Origin: UBA2227 sp036677505
GTDB lineage: Bacteria > Bacillota_I > Bacilli_A > Erysipelotrichales > Erysipelotrichaceae
Direction of reading: 5' to 3'
Assembly (NCBI GenBank): GCA_036677505.1
Contig: JAVBWK010000028.1
Span: forward strand, 3,938-67,937
Length of the DNA stretch: 64,000 nt
The notes beneath the pieces are model-generated. The model saw nothing but the letters and a program-made list of their open reading frames with translations, had not been told where the DNA came from and searched no databases. Positions within the stretch are counted from its first letter, which is position 1, and every line of letters begins with the position of its first letter. A program made the translations under genes and the position numbers. Of this stretch, positions 24,976 to 33,953 are shown one piece after another.

Positions 24976-26304
24976 TTGAGCTCCGTGCATTTCTTCCAGC
25001 ATTTCCTTGTGCTGTTTTTCGGTAAAATCGTAGAAGAACATCGGAATAAGGCTTAAGATGCTCGCAATCGCCGGCAGAAGGCTGATCAGCCAGAAGATCC
25101 CGTTAAGAGAGGTGGCAGTCTGTGTGACGTTTTCAATAAATCCGGTCAGCGTCAGAACCCAGCCGATCGCAAAGGTCGCAAAGGCTGTCTGCAGCTTGGT
25201 TGTAAACGTATGGACAGAGAAACAAATACCTTCGGCGCGCTTTCTCGTTTTATGCTCAAGATAATCGACGCTGTCACCGACCATGGCATACATGACGACA
25301 TCATTCATCCCTAATCCCATCCCGGCCAGAAACAGCAGACCGAATACTACCGGCATATTGCCGTAACCCAGGATAAACATCAGAAAGTGAGCCAGTGCCC
25401 CGAAAATCAGTGAACCGTTATAAAGCTGTTTCTTTGTGAAGAATTTGTACAGAAACGGAGTAAAGAAAATCGCCGCGATCATCGAGAAAATCAGGATGGC
25501 ACCTAACAGGGTAAAGAATGCCTCATCACCCAGATTATACTTCGCAAAATAGATACCGGCGGCACCCAATCCCATGCGGAAAGCACCGAGCATCCGTGAA
25601 CTCTGCAATAATACCAACGGTTTGTTTTTCTTGACCAAATCAAAATTGCCTAACAAGGTCGTTTTTTCACCGTAATCCGTGACCCGTTCTTTGGTGTTGA
25701 AGAAGGCTAAGAAGAACAATCCGCCTCCGAAAACCGCCATCAGTGCAGCCGAAATCAGATATCCCAGTTCACCGCCGCCATAAGCAGAAATGATCAACGG
25801 CGGCACGATGATGGAAATCGCCATCCCCAGGTTACACAAAATCCTGGCAAAGGATACGATGCTCATCCGTTCTTTAGGATCCTGGCTCATGGCTGCTGAA
25901 AGTCCCCAGAACGGCACATCGGAAACAGTGAATATCATGCCCCAGGCAATGTAAGTCACATAAGCATATAACAGGCGCATGCCCATCTCCATATCCGGGA
26001 CATAGAATGTCAGAATCGTAAATACAGCCATCGGGATCGGAACCGCAAATAAATAAGGTCTCAATTTACCCCATTTCGTTCTTGTGCGATCCACGATCGA
26101 CCCCATGATCGGGTCATTGATGGCGTCCCAAACCCGCGCTACCAGCATCAGCGTACCTACGGCTGCCGGTAAAAGTTTCATCATGTCGGTGTAAAAAATC
26201 ATAATGTATGTCGCAGAAAAATTATAAATCATATTCTGGCCCAGACCGGCTAAGCCAAAGGACATTTTTTCCTTGACGCTGACTTTCTGATCTGCATAAT
26301 TCAT
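24973..26304 (-). CDS. Sugar:cation symporter of the GPH (MelB-like) family
   Basis: A 443-residue 12-helix carrier of the glycoside-pentoside-hexuronide family, importing a sugar or glycoside with Na+ or H+. Typical segments: FGLAGLGQNMIYNFSATYIMIFYTD, RVWDAINDPIMGSIVDRTRTKWGKLRPYL (the cation-site and loop region), and DSVDYLEHKTRKRAEGICFS. No glycosidase or sugar kinase is adjacent, so the substrate is unknown. Ribosome site aaaggagaaa precedes the start. Monocistronic. Confidence 0.88.
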   Translation of the reverse strand: MNYADQKVSVKEKMSFGLAGLGQNMIYNFSATYIMIFYTDMMKLLPAAVGTLMLVARVWDAINDPIMGSIVDRTRTKWGKLRPYLFAVPIPMAVFTILTFYVPDMEMGMRLLYAYVTYIAWGMIFTVSDVPFWGLSAAMSQDPKERMSIVSFARILCNLGMAISIIVPPLIISAYGGGELGYLISAALMAVFGGGLFFLAFFNTKERVTDYGEKTTLLGNFDLVKKNKPLVLLQSSRMLGAFRMGLGAAGIYFAKYNLGDEAFFTLLGAILIFSMIAAIFFTPFLYKFFTKKQLYNGSLIFGALAHFLMFILGYGNMPVVFGLLFLAGMGLGMNDVVMYAMVGDSVDYLEHKTRKRAEGICFSVHTFTTKLQTAFATFAIGWVLTLTGFIENVTQTATSLNGIFWLISLLPAIASILSLIPMFFYDFTEKQHKEMLEEMHGAQ

Positions 26305-26402
26305 GGAAATTTTCTCCTTTTCCCTTATGATATCAGTTTATATGCTGCATTGCTGACTGTCAAAGACAATTGATATCTGCTATGATATTTGTGGGTGAAA
26401 AT

Positions 26403-26567
26403 ATGACAGAAATACATGATCAAATCGTTTCGATCGCTGTTTTGAGCAGTGAGCTGCTCGAATATGTCCAATGGGATCAGCCGGTTGACCCGTCAACGGT
26501 CTTAGCGAAGATTGCAGAGATGAAGCAATTGCTTCACGAAATTGAAAAAGAGATGACCTCATTATAG
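26403..26567 (+). CDS. Small uncharacterised acidic helical protein (54 residues)
   Basis: Starts MTEIHDQIVSIAVLSSELLE and ends with a heptad-like KIAEMKQLLHEIEKEM, suggesting a short coiled coil. No signal peptide. A gggtgaaa site precedes ATG 26403 and a terminator follows immediately, which supports a real single-gene unit. Function is unknown. Confidence 0.55.
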   Translation: MTEIHDQIVSIAVLSSELLEYVQWDQPVDPSTVLAKIAEMKQLLHEIEKEMTSL

Positions 26568-26581
26568 GGAATCTCTTTTTT
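26545..26581 (+). terminator. Terminator after the 54-residue ORF
   Basis: AAAAAGAGAT (26545-26554) pairs with ATCTCTTTTT (26571-26580) across a 16-base loop. It overlaps the stop of the small ORF. Confidence 0.6.
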
Positions 26582-26614
26582 GTTCGGTATAAGTTAGGGA
26601 AAGGAGGAGTGCAT

Positions 26615-26743
26615 ATGATATCTGCGACTGCATTGCTTGGCTATGTCGCTGTTGCAGCCGGGATCGCGGCCATCATCAAAATCCTGTTTTCTGCCAACGG
26701 CCGGATCACGATTCCGGGAATGACGGCACAATGGGGCAACTGA
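26615..26743 (+). CDS. Small membrane protein (42 residues) before radC
   Basis: Begins MISATALLGYVAVAAGIAAI and has one hydrophobic segment (about residues 5-26), then a short polar tail with an NGRITIPG stretch. A strong aaaggaggag site lies seven bases before ATG 26615. It overlaps the start of radC by 13 bases, so the two are probably co-translated. I do not recognise the family; it could be a small regulatory membrane peptide. Confidence 0.55.
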   Translation: MISATALLGYVAVAAGIAAIIKILFSANGRITIPGMTAQWGN

Positions 26744-27429
26744 TCGAGTCTTCGAAAATGGCGGATATACCGCCTCATGACCGTCCGAGAGAAAAAGTGC
26801 GTCGGATGGGTATCGAATCTCTCAGCGATGTTGAAGTATTGGCTTTGATTTTGCGCAGCGGAACGCGCAGTGATTCTGTGCTATCCTTGGCACAGAGAAT
26901 TTTGGCATTAAGCAAAGGCATCGTGAATCTGCCGCGATTGTCCCTGTATCAGCTGATGACGATTCCGGGAATCAAGGAAGCGAAAGCATCGGAGCTGCTC
27001 GCCGTCTTTGAACTTACAAAACGGGTGTTGCGCGGGGGATTGCCCAATACCAACATCGTTGAACGGCCGGATGCCCTGGTTGACTGGCTCAAAACTGAAA
27101 TCGGTCATAAAAACCAGGAGCATTTTCTGGTCGTTTATCTCAACACACAAAATCAGATTCTGGCATGCAAAACGCTGTTTATCGGGACTTTGGATCGCAG
27201 CATCATTCATCCGCGAGAGATTTTTAAAGAAGCTGTCGAGAACAGTGCATCACGCCTGATTGCCGTGCATAATCATCCGGGCGGTTCACTGAAAGCAAGC
27301 GATCAGGATTTGGAAGTAACCCAAATGCTGATGGAAGCCGGAGCGATGATGGGTATCCCGCTGCTCGATCATCTGATCATTACCAATCAGGGATATTGCT
27401 CATTAAGACAAAAGATGATTGTTGATTGA
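26731..27429 (+). CDS. radC: RadC family JAMM-domain protein
   Basis: The 232-residue protein has an N-terminal helix-hairpin-helix region (DRPREKVRRMGIESLSDVEVLALILRSG, then LMTIPGIKEAKASELLAVFEL) and a C-terminal MPN/JAMM metal site in VHNHPGGSLKASDQD. The family was long linked to DNA repair but its role is unsettled; in competence it affects exonuclease-like behaviour in some species. The start may be ATG 26731 or ATG 26758; neither has a strong ribosome site, consistent with coupling to the small ORF upstream. radC before mreCD is classical Bacillota order, although mreB is missing between them. Confidence 0.92.
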   Translation: MGQLIESSKMADIPPHDRPREKVRRMGIESLSDVEVLALILRSGTRSDSVLSLAQRILALSKGIVNLPRLSLYQLMTIPGIKEAKASELLAVFELTKRVLRGGLPNTNIVERPDALVDWLKTEIGHKNQEHFLVVYLNTQNQILACKTLFIGTLDRSIIHPREIFKEAVENSASRLIAVHNHPGGSLKASDQDLEVTQMLMEAGAMMGIPLLDHLIITNQGYCSLRQKMIVD

Positions 27430-27469
27430 AACAACCGGTCAATGGCTTTATAATGATAGTGGTGATTTA

Positions 27470-28327
27470 ATGAAGCGATTGACCTTATTCCAACGGATCT
27501 TGATGTTTATGATTGCTGTTGTCATGGCTGTGACATTTCTTTTGAATGTGGTCAAAGTAGCCCAGCCGGTCGCCGGTGCACAAGCCGCCGGATATGGGTT
27601 CTTTGCCATGTTGCGATATACACTGATTGAAAACCCTATCCGTTCACTGACGCAGCTGGGTGATGATCTGACTTCTTTTTGGAAACTGAAACAGGAAAAT
27701 GATTACTACCGTTCACAACTGGACATGCTGGCATTATATAAAGCAGAACTGGAAGAGGCATACAGGCAGATTGCTCAGCTGAAAGAGCAGGCCGGAATCA
27801 AAACCGCAGCCAATGAGTATGAGCTGGTCAGCGCAAAAGTTATATATCGCAGCTTCGATACGTTTAATCATGCCCTGGTCATCAATTTGGGATCTCTCGA
27901 TGGGATCAGAGTCAATCAGGCAATCATCACGACCAAAGGACTGATCGGCAAAGTCGTCGATGTTTTTGATCATTCCTCCATCGTGCGATTACTGACGACA
28001 CAGGATGTTCAGAACAAAGTTTCGGTAAAAATCCAGATTTCCCCGGCAACGACAGCGGAAGCCATTTTGGAACGCTATGATCCAAACCGCAAAGCCTTTG
28101 TGCTTCAGCTGCTCGATACAAATTCGGCCGTACTTGAAAACATGACCGTAATCACTTCAGGATTAGGCGGAGTGTTTCCGGCAGGACTGCTGGTAGGCAC
28201 CGTGAAAGAAGTTGAACAGTTGGTCAATGCCATCGGCATGAAAATATACGTGACTCCGTCGGCTGATTTCAGTTCGTTTGATTATGTGTTTGTTGTTGAT
28301 TACAAACAGGAAGTACCGATTCCATGA
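27470..28327 (+). CDS. mreC: Rod shape-determining protein MreC
   Basis: Bitopic membrane protein linking the MreB cytoskeleton to peptidoglycan synthases. The 285 residues begin with one membrane segment (about 9-30), then a coiled coil (about 65-105, KQENDYYRSQL...RQIAQLKEQ) and the beta-rich external domain with VINLGSLDGIRVNQAIITTKGLIGKV and ITSGLGGVFPAGLLVGTV. The ATG at 27470 was chosen because upstream in-frame codons overlap radC and lack the hydrophobic start. Confidence 0.92.
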   Translation: MKRLTLFQRILMFMIAVVMAVTFLLNVVKVAQPVAGAQAAGYGFFAMLRYTLIENPIRSLTQLGDDLTSFWKLKQENDYYRSQLDMLALYKAELEEAYRQIAQLKEQAGIKTAANEYELVSAKVIYRSFDTFNHALVINLGSLDGIRVNQAIITTKGLIGKVVDVFDHSSIVRLLTTQDVQNKVSVKIQISPATTAEAILERYDPNRKAFVLQLLDTNSAVLENMTVITSGLGGVFPAGLLVGTVKEVEQLVNAIGMKIYVTPSADFSSFDYVFVVDYKQEVPIP

Positions 28328-28869
28328 TCAGTGTGCTTTTCTTTTTAGCAATGCTGATGGTCGATACGGTATTGATGACTCTTTTTCGCATCGATCCTTC
28401 TGCCGTGAATCTCAGTTTCGTTCCGGCTGCTTCCTTGGTATATATTTCATTCAGAATGGTGGATGAGTCATTTCCAAAAGCGATATTCTGGGCTTTTTTC
28501 GTTGGATTGCTGTATGACCTGATGCTTTATAACGCACTGTTTGACTATGCTTTTTCTATGGTGCTGGTCATGCTGATCATGCGCATTTGGACAAAACACG
28601 TATCAGAAAGTATTATTGAACGAATCATGCTCGGTATGCTTCTGATTTTCGTCAAAGAAGCTGCGTTATACGGGTTGGCACTTATTCAGGGGTTTTCTAT
28701 CATTCATCTGTCGGTATGGCTGACTTCGCGAGTGTTTCTGACCATTTTAGGCAACATTCCTGTCATCCTTTTAGTCATCGGTTGGATCGATATTCAGGAG
28801 AGTTTTGATGCAAGTCAGAAGCGCAAACAGCGCAAAAAAGAACGTGTTTCTTGGTACCGTTTCAAATAA
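28324..28869 (+). CDS. mreD: Rod shape-determining protein MreD
   Basis: Hydrophobic protein of 181 residues with five to six membrane segments and a basic tail (KRKQRKKERVSWYRFK). Its ATG overlaps the mreC stop by 4 bases. MreD is poorly conserved in sequence; the call rests on hydrophobic pattern, length and position after mreC. Confidence 0.82.
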   Translation: MISVLFFLAMLMVDTVLMTLFRIDPSAVNLSFVPAASLVYISFRMVDESFPKAIFWAFFVGLLYDLMLYNALFDYAFSMVLVMLIMRIWTKHVSESIIERIMLGMLLIFVKEAALYGLALIQGFSIIHLSVWLTSRVFLTILGNIPVILLVIGWIDIQESFDASQKRKQRKKERVSWYRFK

Positions 28870-28956
28870 CACTTAATTTGTTGATATATTGCGTGCTGAT
28901 ATTCGCCGGCTGCGCGTTTTTTATGCTATAATTTCCCTCAGAAAGGTGGATTGACC

Positions 28957-29916
28957 ATGAAAAAAATTAAATATCTGTGGATCCTGGTCATACTTGCGTC
29001 CGCCTTGACCGGCTGTAATACATCCAAGCCGATAATTTGCACGACAGTGTATCCGGTCGAATATCTTGTGAAGAGGATTGGTGGTGATTTTGTTGAGGTG
29101 TGCAATCTCAGTGAAGGACCGATCATCCAACGGGCAACCATCAGAAGCGACTATCAGCAGCTCATCAATCAGGCAGCCGTTATCATGACGATGGGACAAT
29201 TGGAACCCTATCTGCAGATTTATCTGCCTGACATACGAAGATCGCGCATTGACATCGTCGATCTTGCTTCGACTTCGGTCATCTATGAGTTCAAGCGGTA
29301 TACGACAGCATATGTATCCAACAGTGAAGTCATCGTAGAGTCGAAATATTACGAAGGTATGGCTTTTGACCGCGTGGATGTTTATGGAAAAGATCCGATC
29401 CTGTGGATCGATCCGATTGCAACGACATCAATGGCCAAAAATATCCGTGACTGGCTGATTGACAATTATCCGGAAGAGAAGAGAATGTTTGAAGAGAATT
29501 ACGAACTGCTGGCTGCTGAACTTGCCCGACTTGACGCAGAATTTCAATCGCTTAAAGCCCGGCGTCTGACCATGAAGTTCGTATCGATCACACCAAGTTT
29601 CGGCAATTGGCAAAAAGCGTATGGAGTCAGCGTGTATCCGATCATCCTTTCACGCTATGGTGTCGTTCCTAATGATGAGCAAATGCAAATCATCAAACAG
29701 CGAATCGTGGCTGACGGGGTTCAGTACATTGCTTTTGAGCCGAACCTCTCAGAGGATTTGCGCGAACTTTACAATCAGTTACGGACTGAACTCAATCTGG
29801 TTCAGATCAATCTGCATAATCTTCATTCACTGACAGCTAACGATATTGAAAGCAATAAAGACTATCTTACCATCATGTTTGAGAATCTCTCTTTGCTTGA
29901 ATCCATCGGACAATGA
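28957..29916 (+). CDS. ZnuA-like (SBP_bac_9) lipoprotein lacking the metal-binding histidines
   Basis: Relative of the cluster A-I binding proteins that capture Zn or Mn. The 319 residues have a lipoprotein signal (ILASALTGC, Cys near 20), then TVYPVEYLVKRIGGDFVEV as in ZnuA. The fold outline is kept: WIDPIATTSMAKNIRDWL, a long linker helix, and IAFEPNLSEDLRELY. But the three histidine ligands are gone: the PHxYEP region reads EGPIIQRATIRSDY, the H(V/A)WLDP region reads KDPILWIDP, and the vsHaaFgY region reads VSITPSFGNW. No ABC ATPase or permease adjoins. It may bind something else or act as an accessory. An extended -10 box (TGCTATAAT, 28924-28932) precedes it. Confidence 0.78.
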   Translation: MKKIKYLWILVILASALTGCNTSKPIICTTVYPVEYLVKRIGGDFVEVCNLSEGPIIQRATIRSDYQQLINQAAVIMTMGQLEPYLQIYLPDIRRSRIDIVDLASTSVIYEFKRYTTAYVSNSEVIVESKYYEGMAFDRVDVYGKDPILWIDPIATTSMAKNIRDWLIDNYPEEKRMFEENYELLAAELARLDAEFQSLKARRLTMKFVSITPSFGNWQKAYGVSVYPIILSRYGVVPNDEQMQIIKQRIVADGVQYIAFEPNLSEDLRELYNQLRTELNLVQINLHNLHSLTANDIESNKDYLTIMFENLSLLESIGQ

Positions 29917-29939
29917 CCTCGCTTAGCGAGGTTTTTTTA
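29916..29939 (+). terminator. Terminator of the ZnuA-like gene
   Basis: CCTCGC (29917-29922) pairs with GCGAGG (29926-29931), then seven T. Confidence 0.8.
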
Positions 29940-29983
29940 TCCTGAGCAACGGATTATGATACAATAAGTACGGAGGAATTTTT

Positions 29984-32530
29984 ATGAAAAAACTATTGCT
30001 TGTTGACGGGAATTCCATGGTATTCCGTGCTTTCTATGCGACGATTTATACCCGACCGATGATCACTTCGTTTGGTCAGCCGACCAATGCGGTCTTCGGT
30101 TTTGCGAATATGGTCAACAAAGCTTTGCAAATGCTTCAGCCCGATGCCATTCTCTTTGCCTTTGATTCAGGCAAAAAGACCTTCAGACATCAGCAGTATC
30201 CGCAGTATAAGGGGACTCGCAAAGAACTTCCACAGGAACTGATCGATCAGTTTGCTTTGGTCCGACAGTATTTGGATGCATCCAATTATCCAAGGGTGGA
30301 AGTCGACGGCTATGAGGCAGACGATATCATCGGAACTATGGCCTTGCGATATCCTGACTGGCAGACGACGATACTGACCTCCGATCGCGATTTACTTCAG
30401 CTCATCGATGATACGACCAAAGTCATGCTGATGAAAAAAGGCATTACCGAACTTGAAACCGTGGATATAAATACATTGAAGAACGAATATGGACTCACAC
30501 CCAGTCAGATATGCGATCTGAAGGGCCTGATGGGAGATCCGTCCGATAACATTCCCGGAATTCCGAAAGTCGGTGAAAAAACCGCCATGAAACTGCTGGA
30601 AGAATACAATAATCTCGAGAACATACTGGAACATGTCGATCAGCTGAAAGGAAAACTGAAAGAAACGGTTGAACAGAATGTCGAACAGGCCCGTTTATCG
30701 AAAGAACTGGCCACGATCGTAAAAGACGTTCCGCTGACCATGAATATCGAGCAGTTGGCCAACCGACCGGACCTCGAAGGCATGGGCAAATTTTTCCGTC
30801 AGTACGAAATGCGTTCGCTGGATCGGATGATCCAGGAAATCTTCGTCAATCACCGCAAAGAAAACGACGATAAGGTTTCTGATTCAGAATTTTGGTCCAG
30901 ACTTGATTCGTCATTCTTTAAAGACCATTGCGTTATTCTGGCATATCAGCCTACCGGCCGCGGTTTTCGGGCAGATTGTGAAGGATTTGTGATCAGTGAC
31001 GGAAATCTTGTGACTTACATTGATAAACAGGATGATCATACGATGTTGAGGAAATGGCTGGAAAGTGATTATCGGAAAGTCGGCTATGATGTCAAACTTC
31101 TGTTGCACATTTTTGACCATTGGGGATTGAGAGCTGAAGGATTTTCGGATGATATCATGTTGCTGGCTTTTCTGGATGATACGATGCTGACCACTCAAGA
31201 CAAACTGAAAGACAAATGGGGCATTTCGGTTGCCAAAGAAGACCCGAAACAGTCGGCAGCCCAACAGGCAAAAATCGCAGTCAGCGAATGTGAACTGATT
31301 TATCAGCGGCTTATCGACAAAGAAATGGCCGAGCTGTATAAGAACATTGAGTTTCCCCTGCTTTTTGATTTGTATGAAATGGAAAAGCAAGGCATTCTTA
31401 TCGATCAGCAGACCCTTGAGGATATCTCAGTTAAGACTCTGGAGCGCATCAATGATTTGAGCGACCGTATCTATTTCTTGGCCGGCAGTCAGTTCAATAT
31501 CAATTCACCCAAGCAACTTGCTGAAGTGCTTTTTGACCAGTTGCAGCTGCCCTCCAATTCCAAACGTTCCACGGCCGTCGATGTACTCGAGGACTTGGCC
31601 GGTAAACACCCGGTCGTCGACGAAATCATCGAATACCGGAAGTATCAGAAGTTATACAGTACGTATGCAGAGGGTCTGAAGAAATACGTTGGATCAGACA
31701 GTAAGATACATACCGTATTCTCCCAGATTTCAACGCAGACCGGACGATTGTCTTCGGTCGACCCCAATTTACAGAATATTTCGATTCGAAGTGAGGAAAC
31801 CCGTGAAATCCGCAAAGCCTTCTTGGCAAAAGAAGGATGGCAACTGCTCAGTGCCGACTACTCTCAGATCGAACTGCGTATCCTTGCGCATATCGCCGAT
31901 GAAAAAGCCATGATCGAGGCCTTTAAAACCGGCTTGGACATTCATACAAAGACTGCGATGGATGTGTTCGGGGTAGAATCCCACCAGGTGACCTCGCTGA
32001 TGCGCAGACAAGCCAAAGCAGTCAACTTTGGGATCATCTATGGGATTTCTGATTTTGGTCTGGCTGCTCAGCTGTCGATTTCGCGGAAAGATGCAGCAAA
32101 ATTCATTGAAGTATATTTGAGCAGGTACCCGCAAATCCAACAGTATATGGATCGTACGGTCGATTTCTGTAAAGAAAACGGCTATGTGAAGACTTTGTTC
32201 AACCGCCGCCGCGAAATACCGGAAATCAATGACCGGATATATTCAGTGCGTGAGTTCGGCAAGCGGGCAGCCATGAATGCGCCAATCCAAGGAAGTGCAG
32301 CCGATCTGATCAAGGTAGCGATGATCCGGGTGGCAAAGCAGCTGAAGCAGCGTCAGCTGAAATCCCATCTGTTATTGCAGGTGCATGACGAACTTTTACT
32401 CGAAGTGGCACCGGATGAGATGAGTGAAGTGAAGACACTGGTGGTCGAAGCCATGCAACAGGCAGTAAGTCTGAATGTGCCGCTGGAAGTTTCGACGGCC
32501 TGGGGGTCGAGCTGGTATGAGGCAAAATAA
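29984..32530 (+). CDS. polA: DNA polymerase I
   Basis: Repair and Okazaki-fragment polymerase with 5' nuclease. In the 848 residues: N-terminal 5'-3' exonuclease (LLVDGNSMVFRAFYA, VDGYEADDIIGT, TSDRDLLQL, GDPSDNIPGIPKVGEKTA), a middle 3'-5' exonuclease-like domain (about 300-450) without the DxE motif and so probably inactive as in Bacillus, and the family A polymerase with motif A DYSQIELRILAHI, motif B RRQAKAVNFGIIYG and motif C QVHDELLLEV. Leads a replication-repair operon; mutM starts two bases after it. Confidence 0.97.
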   Translation: MKKLLLVDGNSMVFRAFYATIYTRPMITSFGQPTNAVFGFANMVNKALQMLQPDAILFAFDSGKKTFRHQQYPQYKGTRKELPQELIDQFALVRQYLDASNYPRVEVDGYEADDIIGTMALRYPDWQTTILTSDRDLLQLIDDTTKVMLMKKGITELETVDINTLKNEYGLTPSQICDLKGLMGDPSDNIPGIPKVGEKTAMKLLEEYNNLENILEHVDQLKGKLKETVEQNVEQARLSKELATIVKDVPLTMNIEQLANRPDLEGMGKFFRQYEMRSLDRMIQEIFVNHRKENDDKVSDSEFWSRLDSSFFKDHCVILAYQPTGRGFRADCEGFVISDGNLVTYIDKQDDHTMLRKWLESDYRKVGYDVKLLLHIFDHWGLRAEGFSDDIMLLAFLDDTMLTTQDKLKDKWGISVAKEDPKQSAAQQAKIAVSECELIYQRLIDKEMAELYKNIEFPLLFDLYEMEKQGILIDQQTLEDISVKTLERINDLSDRIYFLAGSQFNINSPKQLAEVLFDQLQLPSNSKRSTAVDVLEDLAGKHPVVDEIIEYRKYQKLYSTYAEGLKKYVGSDSKIHTVFSQISTQTGRLSSVDPNLQNISIRSEETREIRKAFLAKEGWQLLSADYSQIELRILAHIADEKAMIEAFKTGLDIHTKTAMDVFGVESHQVTSLMRRQAKAVNFGIIYGISDFGLAAQLSISRKDAAKFIEVYLSRYPQIQQYMDRTVDFCKENGYVKTLFNRRREIPEINDRIYSVREFGKRAAMNAPIQGSAADLIKVAMIRVAKQLKQRQLKSHLLLQVHDELLLEVAPDEMSEVKTLVVEAMQQAVSLNVPLEVSTAWGSSWYEAK

Positions 32531-32532
32531 TC

Positions 32533-33357
32533 ATGCCTGAACTGCCGGAAGTAGAAACGGTCGTCCGTACCCTGGAATATCTGATCGGCGGCTTGAAAAT
32601 AACGGACATCGAAATCCATTACCTGCCTATTGTCAGCGGGGATATTGAAAGTTTCCGGAAGGCACTGATCAATAAGCGGTTTACCGGATTTGCTCGGCGC
32701 GGCAAATATGCATTGTATACGGTTGAAGATGTCATCCTGATGGTCCATTTGCGGATGGAAGGGCGTTTTTACGTCCGCAATGAAAGTCAGCCGATGGACA
32801 AACATACCCATGCAGTCTTTCATCTTGACAATGGGTTGTATTTACATTATCACGATGTCCGTAAATTCGGACGATTGGAAATATTTGCACCCGATCAGAT
32901 CGATCAGCGCTTAGCCAAACTCGGACTTGAACCCTTTGATTCCCGTTTGACCGGATACTATCTTAAAAAAATGGCATCAGAGAGACAAATCGGTTTGAAG
33001 ACTTTTCTGCTCGATCAGCGCTTTGTTGCGGGGATCGGAAATATCTATGCCGATGAAATATGTTTTTGTGCCCGTCTTCATCCGGAGTCGGCCGTAAGTA
33101 AAATCTCATATAAACGCTTTAACGAAATCGCAGATTGCATTAAAATGATTATGAGCCAAGCCATTGCGGATGGCGGAACGACTATCCGCTCTTATACCTC
33201 ATCTTTGGGTGTATCCGGCCGCTTTCAGCTCAGTCTCAATGTTCATATGCGCAAGGGCAAACCTTGTCGGGTGTGTCAAGAACCAATCATCAAAATCCGG
33301 GTTTCAGGAAGGGGGACGTATCTGTGTCAAAACTGTCAGCACCGAATCAAGGATTGA
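32533..33357 (+). CDS. mutM: Formamidopyrimidine-DNA glycosylase (Fpg/MutM)
   Basis: Removes 8-oxoguanine and formamidopyrimidines and cleaves the strand. The 274 residues start MPELPEVETVVRTLE (Pro-Glu of the active site), contain VHLRMEGRF, the helix-two-turn-helix FLLDQRFVAGIGNIYADEI and a C-terminal zinc finger with CRVC and CQNC pairs. It overlaps coaE by 34 bases. Confidence 0.96.
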   Translation: MPELPEVETVVRTLEYLIGGLKITDIEIHYLPIVSGDIESFRKALINKRFTGFARRGKYALYTVEDVILMVHLRMEGRFYVRNESQPMDKHTHAVFHLDNGLYLHYHDVRKFGRLEIFAPDQIDQRLAKLGLEPFDSRLTGYYLKKMASERQIGLKTFLLDQRFVAGIGNIYADEICFCARLHPESAVSKISYKRFNEIADCIKMIMSQAIADGGTTIRSYTSSLGVSGRFQLSLNVHMRKGKPCRVCQEPIIKIRVSGRGTYLCQNCQHRIKD

Positions 33358-33953
33358 AAATCGCTGTCACCGGATCGATGGGTTCGGGGAAAAGTGCGGT
33401 GTGCGAAATCATTAGAAAGGCCGGCTGGCCGCTGATCAGTGCCGATGAAGTCGTCGCCGATCTCTATGATTTCGATACGTTTGTCAAAACCCGGCTGAAA
33501 GATATGTATGGTGATGAGATCATCGAAGATCATCGCGTCAACCGAAAAATACTCTTTGCGAAAATAATGGAAAATGAACATGAGAAAGAACGGGTCGAAG
33601 CATTGATCCATCCGTTGGTTGAAAAGAAAATGCTGGAATATTTTGACCGTCATCATGCAAAAATGATGTTTGCGGAAATCCCGTTGTTATATGAAAGCGG
33701 TTGGGAGAATAAATTTGATCAGGTTTGGGTCGTTGCCGCGCAGGATGATGTACGAATCGACCGACTGGTCAGTAAGCGTAAAGTAAGCAAGTCTCAGGCA
33801 CTTGCTTTGATGAGTTATCAGATGGACCAGCGTCGGAAAATGGAACGAGCCGATGTTGTCATCGATAACAACGGGAATCTCGATGATTTAGAAATTATCG
33901 TAACAGGATTATTGCAGAATATCGGAGGTGATGCGCATGTTAAAAGCCAATGA
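33324..33953 (+). CDS. coaE: Dephospho-CoA kinase
   Basis: Last step of CoA synthesis. The product has the P-loop TGSMGSGKSA and family segments ISADEVVADLYD, EIPLLYESGWENKFDQVWVV and RKVSKSQALALMSYQM. The start is probably GTG 33324, as aaggggg ends eight bases before it; a TTG at 33354 overlapping the mutM stop is the alternative. That gives 209 residues and a 34-base overlap with mutM. It overlaps dnaB slightly at its end. Confidence 0.93.
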   Translation: MSKLSAPNQGLKIAVTGSMGSGKSAVCEIIRKAGWPLISADEVVADLYDFDTFVKTRLKDMYGDEIIEDHRVNRKILFAKIMENEHEKERVEALIHPLVEKKMLEYFDRHHAKMMFAEIPLLYESGWENKFDQVWVVAAQDDVRIDRLVSKRKVSKSQALALMSYQMDQRRKMERADVVIDNNGNLDDLEIIVTGLLQNIGGDAHVKSQ

